DNA from: Vandiemenella viatica
Taxonomy: Eukaryota > Arthropoda > Insecta > Orthoptera > Morabidae
Reading direction: 5' to 3'
DNA length: 64,000 nt
Assembly (NCBI GenBank): GCA_031002005.1
Contig: JARYHS010008074.1
Span: 346,170,932 to 346,234,931 of the forward strand
This document shows, piece by piece, positions 32,036 through 44,377 of the stretch. The position numbers and the translations under genes were made by a program. Each line of letters opens with the position of its first letter. The first letter of the stretch is position 1. The notes beneath the pieces were generated by a model, which saw nothing but the letters and a program-made list of their open reading frames with translations, did no database searches and had not been told where the DNA came from.

Positions 32036-32682
32036 CTACATATGATAAATTAGAAAATAAACTAAGCAAAGTTTTATATACTAATGTAATGAAGTCTATG
32101 ACTCAAACAGTCATAGTTCCTCCCAACACTCACACTCAGTCCTATGCATGAGCTCCCATCAAAACTTAATCAAGAAATTAATATCAAAATTACTTTCTGT
32201 AGAACTGGTAATTTGGACAAAGAAAAATATTCATCAGCTTCCTAGTACAATGAACAGTGCAGAGGTAATATAATGCTAGTGGATGCAGCAAAAACAAACC
32301 ATAAGTTTTTTCACTATGCAATCAGACAATTATGAAGCCATAGAAGCAATTTAATGTTATAAGTAGCTTGGGTCTGCAATCGAGAAGTAATTTGATATAA
32401 TACGTAAGGAGTGACAACATTGTATTTTAGCTTTGCTGAGATGCATGGTGGCTAGTTGAATCAATAAGTTGACGAGATTTATATTACGATGCTCCTTCTT
32501 CTTCTTTTTTTATTATTAGTTTTTACTTGGTAAGTGTTGATTTATGTTGTTACTCTGTTAATCTGAACATTCAGCTACCATTTAGTTTACCTACAAGATA
32601 TTTATGTGGAAAGGATAGATAAATTACACCCAACACTTACCAAAGTTGAAGGGAGAAGGGCTACAGCTACACGAAATTATAC
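32036..32682. other. No gene recognised
   Basis: AT-rich spacer between CR1 copy E and the reversed Penelope fragment; nothing recognised. Confidence 0.5.
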
Positions 32683-33515
32683 ACAAACACAAAAAAAAAC
32701 ACAATATTTTGGGGTCAACCCTTTATCAAGTTGAAAGAAACAAGTGACTGAGCTCACACAGTCCTTGTGGTCAACACAGCCATACACAGAATGAAAATGA
32801 CCACCAGAGGTGGTGGGAGGAGCGTTGATAATATAATCGCAAGTATTTTCACAAGAAAGATTACAAGGGGAAATAATAATAATAATAAAAAAATTTGAGA
32901 TAAAGTCTATAAATGTATATGAATTTATTGTACTGACCAGTGATGGGTGTAACAGGGTGTAGATGGAAGGTAATATCAAAATTAAGACCTGGGTGATGTC
33001 TAGTCTGCAGGATGTGTTGATATGCCAATTTCCACCTGCGGAGTTGAGATTGGGAGGTGTTATCTGGAAGTACTCTAATGACTCTGACTGTGAAGCAGTT
33101 ATTGAGTCTGCGGGTGTTGTGAGTATTGGCATGGCGAGCAACAAGGAGGTCTAGGTTTTGGGAGTAAACTGTTTGTCTGTGACTATTCGTTCTGATGGAT
33201 TATGAGCTTGAAGTAAGGCCGACGTAGGAACTTTGGCATTGGAGGCAGGTGAGCTGGTATATGAGATGAGTTGTGGTGCAAGTGGCATGGCCTATGATGG
33301 GGTAGGTTTCACTAGTAGTAGGGTTGCAATAGGTTGGTGTAGATGGATGCATACTGCACGTTTTGCATCTGGGTCTGTTATACGGAAAGGATCCGAGCAG
33401 TGGTTTAGGAGCATCAAGAGGGTTGATATTTATGTACAAATATATTTTTTAGGTTAGGTGGTCTGCTGAGGGTGACACGTTGTGTGGTTTTAAGTGGGAA
33501 AAGTACCGCACATTT
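32683..33515 (-). mobile_element. Penelope-like element, 3' part, reversed
   Basis: On the minus strand: the GIY-YIG region (33439-33200), a 3' tail with an (AAT)n stretch (about 32875-32885), the block CCTCCCACCACCTCTGGTGG and the end TTGATAAAGGGTTGACCCC followed by a T run. The same order appears on the plus strand at 34560-37205. It is truncated before the reverse transcriptase. The two copies diverge from each other, so they are separate insertions. Confidence 0.85.
33200..33439 (-). pseudogene. Penelope-like GIY-YIG endonuclease fragment
   Basis: The frame reads FPYNRPRCKTCSMH, then IGHATCTTTHLIYQLTCLQC and YVGLTSSS. The RC..C linker, the I-Y-x-x-x-C block and YVGLT are the signature of the GIY-YIG endonuclease that follows the reverse transcriptase in Penelope-like elements. 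This domain nicks DNA to prime copying. No reverse transcriptase is attached, and the remainder of the domain is out of frame. Confidence 0.85.
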
Positions 33516-33897
33516 TAGGCTCCCACGGCCAGGGCCTTAGTGCCAAAGAACATTACCATGACAATCACGCCCCTCTCCCAGATTACCCCCTCCACTACTT
33601 GTTTCCTCATTTCATTGCGAACAGGAGTGGGCATGTCCAAGGAACACCTAATGAGATGGGGTTTTACTGATACTACCAGTATTAATTGTGAATGTGGTGA
33701 AGACCAAACTATGAATCATATGCTCAAGTGCCCTATGTGCCCATCATCCTGCAACAACGAAGACTTGTTTCAAGCAACACACAATGCGATCGAGGTTGCG
33801 AAGTACTGGGCTAAGTGTGTTTAAAGTTGTTGATTTGCACAATGTATTTAACTGTGTATTTTGATGTTTTTGATATGAGAATAATAATAATAATAAT
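33516..33897 (+). pseudogene. LINE C-terminal Zn-knuckle fragment with (AAT)n tail
   Basis: Frame 33540-33827: ITPSTTCFLISLRTGVGMSK, LMRWGFTDTTSINCECGEDQ, TMNHMLKCP and YWAKCV. The LRTG, W/GF.D and C-x-C-...-H-...-C arrangement matches the extreme C-terminus of several LINE reverse transcriptases (I/Loa/RTEX-type). The 3' UTR ends with an (ATA)n run at 33880-33897, a common LINE 3' end. The rest of the element is absent, as expected of 5' truncation. Confidence 0.7.
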
Positions 33898-33939
33898 TGG
33901 CTCAGTTCATTTCTACAAAAAATTTCCTTTCCTTCCAGT

Positions 33940-34905
33940 CTCAGGTTTACCATCAGATATGAGTTTCTGCTATGGGCACTTACATGGCACATTCCTATGC
34001 CAACCTTTTCATGGAATAGAGGAATATTTTCTTCAAAAGGTACCCTACAACTCATTGTGTGGTTCAGGTATATAGATGACATTTTTGCGATCTGGACCCA
34101 CTGTGAAAATCTCCTCCTTGACTTCTTGAAGTCACTGACTAACATCTCCTGCCCTACTGTCTGACTGTGGTTACTTTTCTGGATGTGAACATCTCTGTAC
34201 AATATGGTCACTTACACACCCCTGTCCACATTGAACCCACTGACCTACAACAATGTTTCCATTTTGATAGCTGCCATCCATATTAAACAAAACGTTCCAT
34301 CCCATACAGGTTAGCCAATCCTTTATTCTTAACTCCAACAACCTGACCTGGGCACTCATAAACCACAATTATCTTCCAGAATTTGTCCAAAACAGATATG
34401 AAGTGCCAAGAGCTGCCCACCACACCAACACACACAACCCCAAACTCACCCAGTTTTTTTCTCACCCAGTTTTTTTCTCACCCAGTTTTTTTCTCACCCA
34501 GTTTTACCCCGGCCTTTAATCGCTAAATAAAATTCTTCATTTTGGCTACAAATTCCTCAAATCTTTTCCTGAAAAGTGCTGCATTCTTCCACTGTCCTTC
34601 CCACCGCACCATGTGTCACCTTCAGAAGAGCACCTAACCTAAAAAATATTCTTGAACATAAATATCAACCCTCTGATGCTTCTAAACCACCGTTCAGATC
34701 CTTCCCATGTAACAGACTCCGATGCAATACCACAACCTATTGCATCCCTTCTACTGGTGACTTGTACCACAACCCATCTCATATACCAGCTCACCTGCCT
34801 CCACTGCCAAAGTTTTGGCCTTACCTCAAACTCATTATCCATCAGAACGAATGGTTACAGACGAACAGTCAGGGAAGCATTAAGCATAGGTTAGATAGGC
34901 TGTAG
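33940..34905 (+). pseudogene. Penelope-like reverse transcriptase and GIY-YIG, decayed
   Basis: Blocks in order, with frame changes: AMGTYMAHSYANLFME (about 33971-34020; the AMG.P.S...A fingers-palm block), then FRYIDDIFAIWTHCENLL at about 34064 containing the catalytic YIDD. Next are the SIL.AAIHIKQNVPSHTG region, RRAPNLKNIL at about 34632, FPCNRLRCNT, and TCTTTHLIYQLTCLHCQSFG at about 34754. These are the hallmarks of a Penelope-like reverse transcriptase with C-terminal GIY-YIG nuclease. Stops and indels are numerous. The 5' part of the reverse transcriptase is missing. Confidence 0.82.
34443..34504 (+). repeat. Short tandem repeat CTCACCCAGTTTTTTT
   Basis: Four to five copies of a 16-bp unit inside the Penelope-like sequence. 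Probably replication slippage. Confidence 0.85.
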
Positions 34906-35098
34906 CCTAGGGGCCCACACCACAAAGGGGTGCCCCGCTTGGAGCAGTAGTAAAGCTATAAAAGAAAGGTCACCCATAATTTTTTCTGGCCTAATTTTCG
35001 AATTTAAGCATCAATAGTTGGAAGCAGCCAGGGCCACTGCCGACAGGGGGCCCCACATGAATAGCCTAGGGGGCCCACAGAGCCTAAATGCGGCCCTG
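34870..35098. mobile_element. hAT MITE in the Penelope-like element
   Basis: Begins CAGGG and ends CCCTG; the target duplication is CGAACAGT (34862-34869) and TGAACAGT (35099-35106), 7 of 8 matching. Inside, GCCTAGGGG and GGGGCCC blocks recur in opposite sense. 229 bp, no coding capacity. The reversed Penelope copy has the uninterrupted target. Confidence 0.88.
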
Positions 35099-35369
35099 TG
35101 AACAGTTACTCCCAAAACCTAGACCACCTAGTTGCTCGCCATGCCAGTACTCACATCCCCCGCAGGCTCAATAACTACTTCACAGTCAGAGCCATTAGAG
35201 TACTTCAAGATACCACCTCCCAATCTGAACTCCACAGGTGGGAATTGGTATATCAAAATATCCTTCAGGCTAGACATTCCCCAGGCCTTAATTTCAGATA
35301 TTACCTTCCATCCTCATGCTGTTACACCCATCACTGGCCAGCACAATAGATTCATATGTATTTATAGAC

Positions 35370-36995
35370 CTTATGTGAAAGGAGTATTTTGAAGCCTGGC
35401 TGAACCTAAATTGGTCACAGGATAATACAGTTGTTCAGGAGGAGAAGGAAAATAACAGCCGTGTAGGAGAGAAAGAGAAGGATCTAACTTAGGAAGAAGT
35501 GGAAACAGCTCTGGGTAAGATCAAGGGTGAAAAGGCACCAGGAATCGATGAAGTGAATGTGGAAATGATAAGGGCACCAGGTGTAGTAGGAAAGCAGTGG
35601 CTATACCGTGTGATGAGAAAGGTATGGAATCAAGGCACAACTCCTGATGACTGGAAAAGGGAATAATTATACATATATTCAAAAAAGGGAGCAGGAAGGA
35701 GTTTAAAAACTATAGAGGTATTAATTACACTGATGTTCCACTGTGCCAAAGTGTATGAGAAGATCATTGAAAAAAAAAGGATACGTGACAGGGTGGAAAA
35801 AGGGCTAAGGGAAGAGCAATTTGGCTTCAGATCAGGGAGATCGATGGTAGATCTGATATTTGCTATGAGACAGCTGCAGGAAAAATATTATGAGTATGGA
35901 AAGGATCTACTGTTGGTATTTCTCGATATTGAGAAAGCATATTATTGTGTACACAGGAGTAAGGTATGGATGGCCTTGGAGAAGAGAGGAGTTCCCAAAG
36001 AAACCATCAGGAGAGTGACGGAACTGTACCAGGGAAGTGTGAGCTATGTGAAAATAGGGGAAGGAAGATCAGATTGGCTGGAACAAAGGAATGGACTAAA
36101 ACAAGGAAGTGACCTATCACCACTACTCTTCATTGTAATCATGGATGAAATAATGCAGAAGGTGGCGGCGAGAATGGGAGAGGAAAACATGAAAATGATG
36201 GCTTTTGTGGATGATCTGATGATCAGGGGAGGTGAAGAAGAGGATGTGGCAGTTGGATGTATGGACAGACAATGTGGAGGAATATGGCCTGAAATTTAAT
36301 GTAAAAAAATGGGAGTACATGGTAACAACCAGAAAGAAGAATAGGTTTACCCAGGGAATCGTGATGGCAGGGGAACAACTAAAGAAAGTAAACAGGTTCA
36401 AGTACTTGGGGAGTGTATTAGAGGAATGTGGAGGAATTGATGGTGAGAGAAGTGAAAGAGGAAGACAAATAGAGGCGTTCCTAAAGAGTACTAGAAGCCT
36501 GATATCCAATAAAGAGGTGCCATAGAGAAGCAAGAGAGTAATCTATCATACGTACTATGTGCCTGTCTTGACTTATGCTGCTGAAACGTGGACAATGAAA
36601 AAGTGGGACATCAGCAAAGTACAAACAAGCGAAATGAAGTTTTTAAGAGGTAAAATGGCACTTAATAAAGTGTACAGAATAAGGAATGAAGTGATTAGAC
36701 GCACCATAAAAGAGGAACCCCTACAGGAAAGGGTAGAGAGGACCAGACTGAGATGGTACCTGGACATGTAAAGAGAATGGAGGCTCAGAGAATCCCAAGA
36801 AAAATCCATGAAATTAAGAGGAAGACCAAGAGATGGATGGCTGAAAGGAGTGGAGGAGGGTGTACGGATGAGAGGAGAGGACTGGAACAAAGTGGTGACA
36901 GACAGGTGGTGGGATGAAAGAAGCAAATGGAGAGGCTTGTGCATAAAGCAGACCCGGCCAGAGGCTGGAAACTGTTGAGGATAATGATGATGATT
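35370..36995 (+). mobile_element. RTE-like LINE copy C, 5' truncated
   Basis: Starts inside the linker before the reverse transcriptase and ends with ATGATGATGATTTC, the short trinucleotide tail usual for RTE elements. It interrupts the Penelope-like element. It belongs to a different RTE family from the copies at 19330 and 38607. Confidence 0.85.
35410..36955 (+). pseudogene. RTE-like reverse transcriptase (copy C)
   Basis: Blocks: EEVETALGKIKGEKAPGIDE (35490), TTPDDWKRE, YRGINY-like region, FHCAKVYEKIIEKKRIRDRV, EEQFGFRSGRSMVDLIFAMR, LLVFLDIEKAYYCV (first catalytic Asp), GLKQGSDLSPLLFIVIMDEI and AFVDDLMIRG at about 36202 (catalytic DD). A thumb region FKYLGSVLEECGG and the C-terminal LTYAAETWTMKK, RTRLRWYLDM and the DRWWDER segment follow. 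Breaks: a stop near 35663, a frameshift at about 36240 and a TAG at about 36523. It copies RNA onto nicked DNA; no endonuclease part is present because of 5' truncation. Confidence 0.88.
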
Positions 36996-37306
36996 TCAAA
37001 ATTTTCGATTATTTTTATCATTATTATTATTCCCCCTTTAATCTTTCTTGTGTTTAATACTTGCGATTATATTATCGTTGCTCCTCCCACCACCTCCGGC
37101 GGTCAGTTTCATTCTACGTTTGACTTTGTTGACTGTAAGGCTTGTGTGAGCCCAGGCACTTTTTATTTCAACTTGGTAAAGGGTTAACACTGAAATATTG
37201 TGTTAGTTTATTATTATTATTTGCTGCAGCCCTTCTCCTTTCAACTTTCTAAGAATTATTGGTAAATAGATTTGGTTATTATTCATTTTTGTTATTGTTT
37301 TTAATG

Positions 37307-38584
37307 CAAAGGTAAGTCAATTATTATCCACAATTTAGTTATGTTTTTGTTTATATTGGTTGTACTGTTGTGTTGCATAGATGATGCATGCATGGTTTAA
37401 TTGTTGTTATTTCTGTGCAGGTTTGATGCTGCTAGGTTAGTTCCATTATTGCTGCCCTGCCGTTAACCATGGCTGCTCCACTTTCTGTTTACACCAAAGA
37501 AGAGCAATGTTCAGTGATCCGTTTTTTGTGATCGGAAGCTGTATTGGGCCTAAATTCATCGAAGACTTTCAGTACAGTGCGGTAATAGTGGGTTGCCACA
37601 ATGGAGTGTGGATTGAAAAAGTCAAAAATGGTTGCATAAGTGTTACGCATGATAAAGGAGCCGGACGACCATGTACTGCCACAAATGAGGAAAACATTGG
37701 GCATGCACGTGACATTGTTGTGTTAGACAGACACATCAGTGGAACATCATCTGCAAATTAGTCATGGTTCTGCGTATCAAATCATCCACAACAGACTTAG
37801 GTTTCATAAAGTCTGTGCAAAATGAGTCCCAAAACAACTCTCACAGTTGCATTAACAAACACACTTGGACATCTGACAAAACCATTTTGATCGCTATGAT
37901 AATGAATGTGGCATTTTCTTAGACAGAATCATCACTGGTGACGAAACATGTATGCTTCATTATGAGCCGGAGAGTAAACGGCAGAGTATCGAGTGGATAT
38001 ATCCGAATTCGCCCTACAACAAAAAGTTCAAAACCCAACCATCTGCAGGAGAAGTAATGCTTCCAGTTTTTGGGACTCACAAGGCCCAGTACTGGAATAT
38101 TATCAGGAAAGGGGCACAACAATAAACAGTAGGTGTGAGTGAGATGCTTACTGAGAAGCTGAACCCTGCAATTCGAAGCAAACGCCGAGGACTGCTGTCC
38201 AAAGGTATTTTGTTGTTGCATGACATTGTCTGTCCACATACTGCTGCCCACATTGCAGAAACGCTCCAGAAACTCAACTTTGAAGTACCGGCTCATCCTC
38301 CATATAGTTCTGATCTTGCCTACCACTTGTTTGGTCCACTCAAAGAGGCATTAAGGGGCTGTTGATTTACCTTGGATGAAACAGTGAAAGAAGTGTGCAT
38401 TTCTGGCTTGCAGCTCAACCGGAAACCTTATTTTATGAGGGCATCAGGAAGATGGTGCAACGATGGACCATGTGTGTTGAAATGCAGAGGGACCATGTTG
38501 AAAAATGATGCAAATGTAACTTTCCTATTTGTTTTTGCAATAAAATTTGTAATTACACTAAAGATAATAATTAACTTACCCTCG
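37307..38584 (+). mobile_element. mariner relic 2
   Basis: Ends AAGGTAAGTCAATTATTATC (from 37309) and, reversed, GAGGGTAAGTTAATTATTAT form matching terminal repeats; TA is present at 38585-38586 and has decayed to TG on the left. The length, 1278 bp, is normal. The transposase is heavily mutated, so this is older than the mariner at 30383. Confidence 0.82.
37469..38540 (+). pseudogene. mariner transposase, decayed (relic 2)
   Basis: ATG at 37469 opens AAPLSVYTKEEQCSVIRFL. The middle contains DRIITGDETCMLHYEPESKR (first catalytic Asp; the usual Trp is Cys here), QPSAGEVMLPVFG, LNPAIRSKRRGLLSKGILLL, HDIVCPHTAAHIAETLQKLN (second Asp; HDNARPH degraded) and FEVPAHPPYSSDLAYHLFGP. In that last block the APSD segment holding the third catalytic Asp is deleted. 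Stops at about 37760 and 38365 and frame changes confirm it is dead. It belongs to the ITGDET...EPESKRQS...GPLKEAL group and is distinct from the 30383 mariner. Confidence 0.88.
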
Positions 38585-38606
38585 TATTTTGTAATGGGTA
38601 TTTATA

Positions 38607-40551
38607 GAAACGCCATGCACACCTGGAAATGTCCAGAAAGCACAGGTAGATAACGGCTATATTATATCAAGGTCAAACAAAAATTCAGGAATCAAGTTAT
38701 AGACTGTAAAGCGTACCCAGGAGCTGACATAGACTCTGGCCACAAACTGATAGTTATGAAGTGCAGGCTGAAATCCAAGAGAATAAAGAAGCAATACTAG
38801 CAGAAGAGACTGGAAGTGAAGAAATTGAAACAATCTGGGTCTAAGAAATAACACTTGAAAGAAGTTCAACTGAGGACGAATGAAATGCATTGAAGAGAAA
38901 AAAAATCAAACAGCGAAAAGCAAAAGAAAACTGGCTGCAAAGGTACGAAGAAGTAGAAAACAAATGGTCATAGGTAAAGTAGATACAGCCTATAGGAAGA
39001 TCAAACAAATTTTTAGAGAAATTGAGAATAGCTGTATAAACATAAGCTGCTGATGGGAAACCTCTTTTAAACTCAGAAGACAGAGATAACCGATGGAAGG
39101 AATACATAGAGAAACTATATCATGGGGATGATTTAAACAACAGGGTACTGGAAAGAGAAGGCGATGTCTACATTGATGACTTAGGAGAACATGTTTTATG
39201 AACAGAGTTTGACAGAGGTTAGAAAGATCTAGAAATCAAATAAGGCAGTTGGAATTCCTGCAGAAGTTCTGAAATCATTAGGAGAAGAAGGAATCCAACA
39301 ATTATTCAAACTGATATGAAACAGGAGAATTTCCAACTGATTTTAATAAAAGTATCATCTTCACACTTCTGAAGAAAGCACAAGCTGACAAATGTGAGAA
39401 CAGAAGAATAGAAAGGATAGTAAAAGAGACAGTCGCTGAAGATCAGTTTGGGGATAGGTAAAACTGCAGTACAAGAGAAACAATTCTGGCCTTAAGATTA
39501 ATACTTGAAGGGTGGATAAAGAAAAACAAAGATACTTTTATCGCATTTGTTGATTTAGAAAAGCTTTTGATAATGTTAGGTTGGACAAGATGTTCAAATT
39601 TTTTTAAAAATTGTATAATACTGAGGCAGAAGAATACTTTTAATCAACATAGGAATCAAACAGCTGTAATAAAAGTAGAGAATCAAAAAGACATGCATCA
39701 GTTAAAAATGGTGTGAGGCAGTGTTGTGGTTAATATTCAACTTGTATGTAGAGGAAGCAATAAAGGAAGTAAAAGAAACATTTGAATTTGGCATACGTGT
39801 TCAAGGAGAAAAAATCGGTATGCTACAATTTGCTGATGACATTGTCCTGTTAGCAGAACAGACAGGATATTGAGGTGTCATGAATAAAATACTGAAAGAA
39901 TATTTTGGACTAAATATAAACAAGAGCAAGACAAATGTTATGAAATGTAGTAAAAATGGCAGCAGTAATAGTGGATTAAATATGAAGGTAGGATAGGATG
40001 CAATAGGAGAAGTAAATAAATTCTGCTACTTAGGAAGTAAATTTACAACTGATGGTCAAAGCCGGAATGCTGTTAAGAGCAGAAAAGAGCTTTTATGAAA
40101 AAGAAAAATCTTTTAGTTTGGAATATTATGTCTAGGACTCCAAAAGAACTTTTTAAAACTCTGTGCGTAGAACACAGTACTTTATGGTAATGATAGTGTG
40201 GACTTTAGGAATACCAGAAAAATTCTGTGTGCTTTATAGTAACAAAGTGTGGACTTTAGGAATACCAGAAAAAAAAAAAAAAAAATGGGATCATTTGAAA
40301 TGTGGTGCAATACAAGGATGCTGAAAATTGAGTGGATAGATAAAAGTGTTTTGGATTGGTGAGAAAAGAAGCTTGTGAAAGAGTCTTACCGAAAGAAGAC
40401 ACAGGACGGTGGCTCACATTTTAAGACATGCGGGATTGGTTAATTTGTTAGTGGAGTAAATGGTTGAAGGAAAGAACTGTAGAGGTAGACAAAGTTTAGA
40501 ATATGTGAAACAGATAATTGAAGTTGTAGGTTGTAAGGGATATGTTTAGAT
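38607..40551 (+). pseudogene. RTE-clade LINE copy B, old and 5' truncated
   Basis: Collinear with RTE copy A: it starts at the end of the endonuclease (HAHLEMSRKHR-like, matching TWKHPGDTGR) and passes SGHKLIVMKC (SDH motif decayed to SGH), the linker, VGIPAEVLKSLGEEG and EDQFGD.. It continues to FVDLEKLLI (DLKKAFD with a deletion), LQFADDIVLLAEQ at about 39825 (catalytic FADD intact) and the C-terminal region to about 40550. Substitutions, stops and indels are far more numerous than in copy A, so this insertion is older. The GTGTGGACTTTAGGAATACC segment is duplicated at 40196-40265. Confidence 0.85.
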
Positions 40552-40920
40552 TAGGGGTGGCCAACCCATGGGTCGCATGCGGCCCGCTAAGAATATTTTT
40601 ATTTTTCGGGCCGCGAGATTCTTCACACTTTCAAAATTATGTTTATTTTAGGATAGCCAAAGTAGTGAAAACCAATGTATTATAAATACATTATTTGTAC
40701 ATGCATATATTTACTTTTAGTGTTATATATTTCTTTGCAATGAGGGTTTAGTATATTATTATATTATCTATATTTACATGTAAGAATGATAGTAAACACA
40801 ATAATAACAACTTATTATGTTTCAATTTTTCTCTCCAAAAAAATGTCTTTTTATGCGGCCCATGGATTTATGACGCATTTCCAAAATGGCCCGCAAGATC
40901 CTTTGGGTTGGCCACCCCTG
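40552..40920. mobile_element. hAT-type MITE (GGGGTGGCCAACC ends)
   Basis: TAGGGGTGGCCAACCCATGG at the left and CAGGGGTGGCCAACCCAAAG reversed at the right; GCGGCCC/GGGCCGC blocks lie just inside each end. The 369-bp middle is AT-rich and non-coding. CAGGGGTGGCCAAC ends are well known in hAT families. The target duplication is weak (GTTT shared), so the age is considerable. Confidence 0.85.
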
Positions 40921-43900
40921 GTTTCCTAATACAGTAATATATATATATATATAAAATAAATCAGCATCCTGATTGAAGGCTTTTTCTTATAAAATTATCT
41001 AAACTGTGTTGCTGATTTGGATGTTGAGTAACTGATAATGAAAATTTCTGTGGTAGTCTACTACCAACATGGAGAGGCTTTGATGAAATTATTGAAGTGT
41101 ACTGGAAAATACTTTGAACACAGTCTAGTATTCACCTTGGATGAACTGATTAAAGAAAAGCAGTCAGTTCACCATATCACAAGCAATTTTATATAGAGCC
41201 CAGTTGCAGGTGGAAGGAAGTATGATAATCACCAGACTAAACAGAAGTGACTGATGCAAAACTGAAAAGAGGAAAATGTGATGATAGGTTTTCACACATA
41301 GACATGGCTAATGGACTAATGGAAATCTACATTTAGCATTGAATTTTCATTGCAGTTGGGTCAAAGTCAACAGTATCATACCCAAGAGCTGTCAAGGACC
41401 ACAATACATTTATGGGTGAGTGCGATACTGCTGAAGAGGGTCATGGGAGTGTACAATTTGTATATTGGTGTTGAGGCATGGAAAGATATTGGTCTAAGAA
41501 TTAAAAGTAATGCATGGAAGGAAAAAGATGACCATGAACACAAGCTGGCACTCTATTTCAGGCACAAGAGTGTAGGAAGATTCTTTTTTTTTCCCTCCCA
41601 AGAGAAATGATGAATAACTTACCAAAAATGTTGAAAGAATTTAAAGTTTAAAATTTGCAGAGGGAAAATGTAGGTGGGTGCAGGAGAGGTGGAACATGGG
41701 TGTGTAGGGAAATTGCCACAGGAGCGTACACTCCATTGCAGTTTAATTAAATATTATATTATTATAACTATTATCGAGTACATACATATCAGCTGAGGGT
41801 TGTGTACCATTATGACTGAAAATTTTCAAAACAATGTGTGACATTGTTTTGAGGTTGTGGATATCTCATTTTTCAATGCCCGTATAAATGACGTAATATA
41901 CATTTAAAAAAAAAAAAAAAAAACAACCTTGTGTAAAGATTCCAGATGAGTTGCACAGTGATGATGACTGTGAAGGATGTCAGTAAAAAGAAAAAGATAT
42001 CCATAGAAATTGTCCCAAATTCTGGTGCATTCAAATGACGCATGTTAGATTATTCCACAAAAACAGATGTAAGATGGGAAAACAGTGGTTTACACTGGCT
42101 TTCATTTGTAGGAAACTGAGGAAGATGTGAAGAATGTAGTACAAAAAAGCTACAGTTTAAACCTTGTTACACATGTTTCCACCACAGTGTCTTCTTGTAT
42201 CTGAATAAGGAAAAAAAAAAATTGTTTTGTTGACCATTTAGATTTAAGCACTTCATTCTCATACAAATAAAATTGTTTCTAATAGATTTATCTGTACTTC
42301 TTGCAATTTATAAAGTTCCTGATTGTACAGATATATCTAGGTTTTGTAATTAGTAGTTTCAATAAAATTCTGAAATAATTTCTGCTTAATTTCAAGTACC
42401 TTCATACAAATATATGATTGAAATTAAAAATTTCTCTGAATTTTCCTTAGCCAATGAGGAAGTGATAAATGATTACAATGGATCGTAGAGTTGAAAATTT
42501 GGTTCTTCCAGCCTTCTGTTTGAAATCAAAATACTTGCAACAGTATCAAATGTTGGTTTTTACCCATTAATACCAATATAATGATATATGGTTTTTCTTT
42601 CTGTTGAAACTTTTGACAAATGAAGTAATTACACTGTTTACAAAATTTCACTCATATATAATAACTAACATGGGATAGCATGCACTCAAAAACTACTGTA
42701 AAAAATTATGATACTAATAGGTTTTTAAGTAATTGACTGCTTATGAGTTGTGGTAACTGGTTGGTAAGAAAATAACTGGTTGTTAGATGCTGGTAACAAG
42801 TTCCACATAATAAGTATTAACTAACTCGGGATTGTATTTGTAGATTACAGGAAATATTGGTTATACTAATGGGTCGTAACTAACTTCTTGTCAATATATA
42901 ATATTATCAATTATATAGTAATATTGACATTATTAATAAGTATGTACTGTTCCATCCCCGAGATTATTCTCGCATGGGATCAAAGTGAACATATCTATCT
43001 ATCTATAATATTTTATATTATATATTGTGTTAAGAATGTTTAAAAAGGGGTAAAAAACCCTTTTGATCCTTTAAAGTCTTATAAATTTTATGAAAGTATT
43101 GAACTATCAGATTTTTTAATGGAATATTTATAAAGATTTCCAACAGATGAAATTAATTTGTCAGTCATAAGAGTGGATTTATTAAAATTTAACATAGTTT
43201 ATTATTATGAATTGGATAATTGTGACACTGAAACTGTCATAGCTTAGACCCCAAAGTGTCTTCTCCCTGCCATATTTCTTGCCTCCGACATAATTAAGTT
43301 TACGAACGGAAATGTTTTGAAGTGTGTTTATTTTTTGTGTTGTTAAAGACCTCCTGCCATCATCTGTAGTAAGTAATGCATATATATATTATGTATGTAT
43401 GGTGTGATTAATACCCACTGGTGTAGTTCAGTGCACTTAGTTGCCACACACTGGATTAAGAAAATAAAAGAGGGGCCGAACACCATCTTAGGTCGCTGCA
43501 TACTGGCCATCCTGACTGTAGTTATTAGGCAGTTTTCTGCAGCGACTGAGGTGAAATGCTTTGCCTCATAAACTATACATTTCACAAACGAAAAATATGC
43601 TTATCACACATAGACTGTAGTAACACATACTGCAGACAGATGGCAATACTTCCCTTTGTCCATTGGTACCTTGGATGACCTGGCAGTAAGTATAAAATGT
43701 TCGGTGTCAGCAAGGACATACAGCTGTAAAATCAAAGCTCCAAATTTGACCATGCTAATGATGAGTAAAACTCATCGGAGGCAGCTGACCACTAATGTAG
43801 CTATAGATAGCCCTCTGGTCAGTTGAGTTTGCTAGCTAAGCGACAATCGCTTCATTTGCCATTAAATTTCATCTGCTGTTTACAAACACGCAAACGCATA

Positions 43901-44377
43901 TCGTGTGATCATATCTAATTTAAAAGTGAAAGTATTTTCTAAATGTCGTTATTTTAGTTTAATTTTATGATTATGTGCAAGAAAGATTGTTACTGTTTAA
44001 GTTATTAATTTATTTTAATCGTGAAATTTCTCATTAAACATTTCAGCTTATATATTTTTAACCTGAAATAGCCGATAAAAGGGTATAAATAATTTATTTT
44101 ACTGATCATTAACTCTTGGTAATTATTTCTCGCAATGTTAATTACCGTTATCTGTGTTCGATCGTCAAAGTTTTTTCGAATGTTGATTCTATGCGACAGT
44201 TTAAACAGCGTATTAGCGCTCGCAACGAGTGTCTTTGACTCGCACCAAACACCCGCCACAGAAGCGAGCGGCACTCGCGAGCAACTACGCGAGAAGACCA
44301 AATGAGAGGGTACAGTGTATTCAAGCAGTGCTATCTCCATTCGAATGAGCTCGCGCGAAAGTGTAAATGGGGCCAAA
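40921..44377. other. Mostly unannotated AT-rich sequence
   Basis: I recognise no gene. 40936-40952 is an (AT)n run. Frames at 41350-41610 and elsewhere lack domains. 43921-43980 is similar to 45672-45750, so it probably belongs to the 5' flank of a transposon related to the BED-hAT at 45925. Confidence 0.4.

Larger units (their letters stand above)
33898..37205 (+). mobile_element. Penelope-like element, interrupted by a MITE and an RTE
   Basis: Starts inside the reverse transcriptase (33898), passes the GIY-YIG region (about 34640-34870) and continues after a hAT MITE (34870-35098) to the GTATTTATAGACCTTATG block (about 35355). After the RTE (35370-36995) it resumes with an (ATT)n stretch, CTCCTCCCACCACCTCCGG and GTAAAGGGTTAACACTG near 37180. 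Comparison with the reversed copy at 32683-33515 shows the two inserts exactly where they break collinearity. Confidence 0.85.

Noticed and set aside
33744..34211. 155-codon antisense frame
   Set aside because: Opposite Penelope-like and LINE coding sequence; no motif of its own.
36123..36533. 136-codon antisense frame
   Set aside because: Opposite the RTE reverse transcriptase; Ser/Leu/His-rich low complexity typical of antisense.
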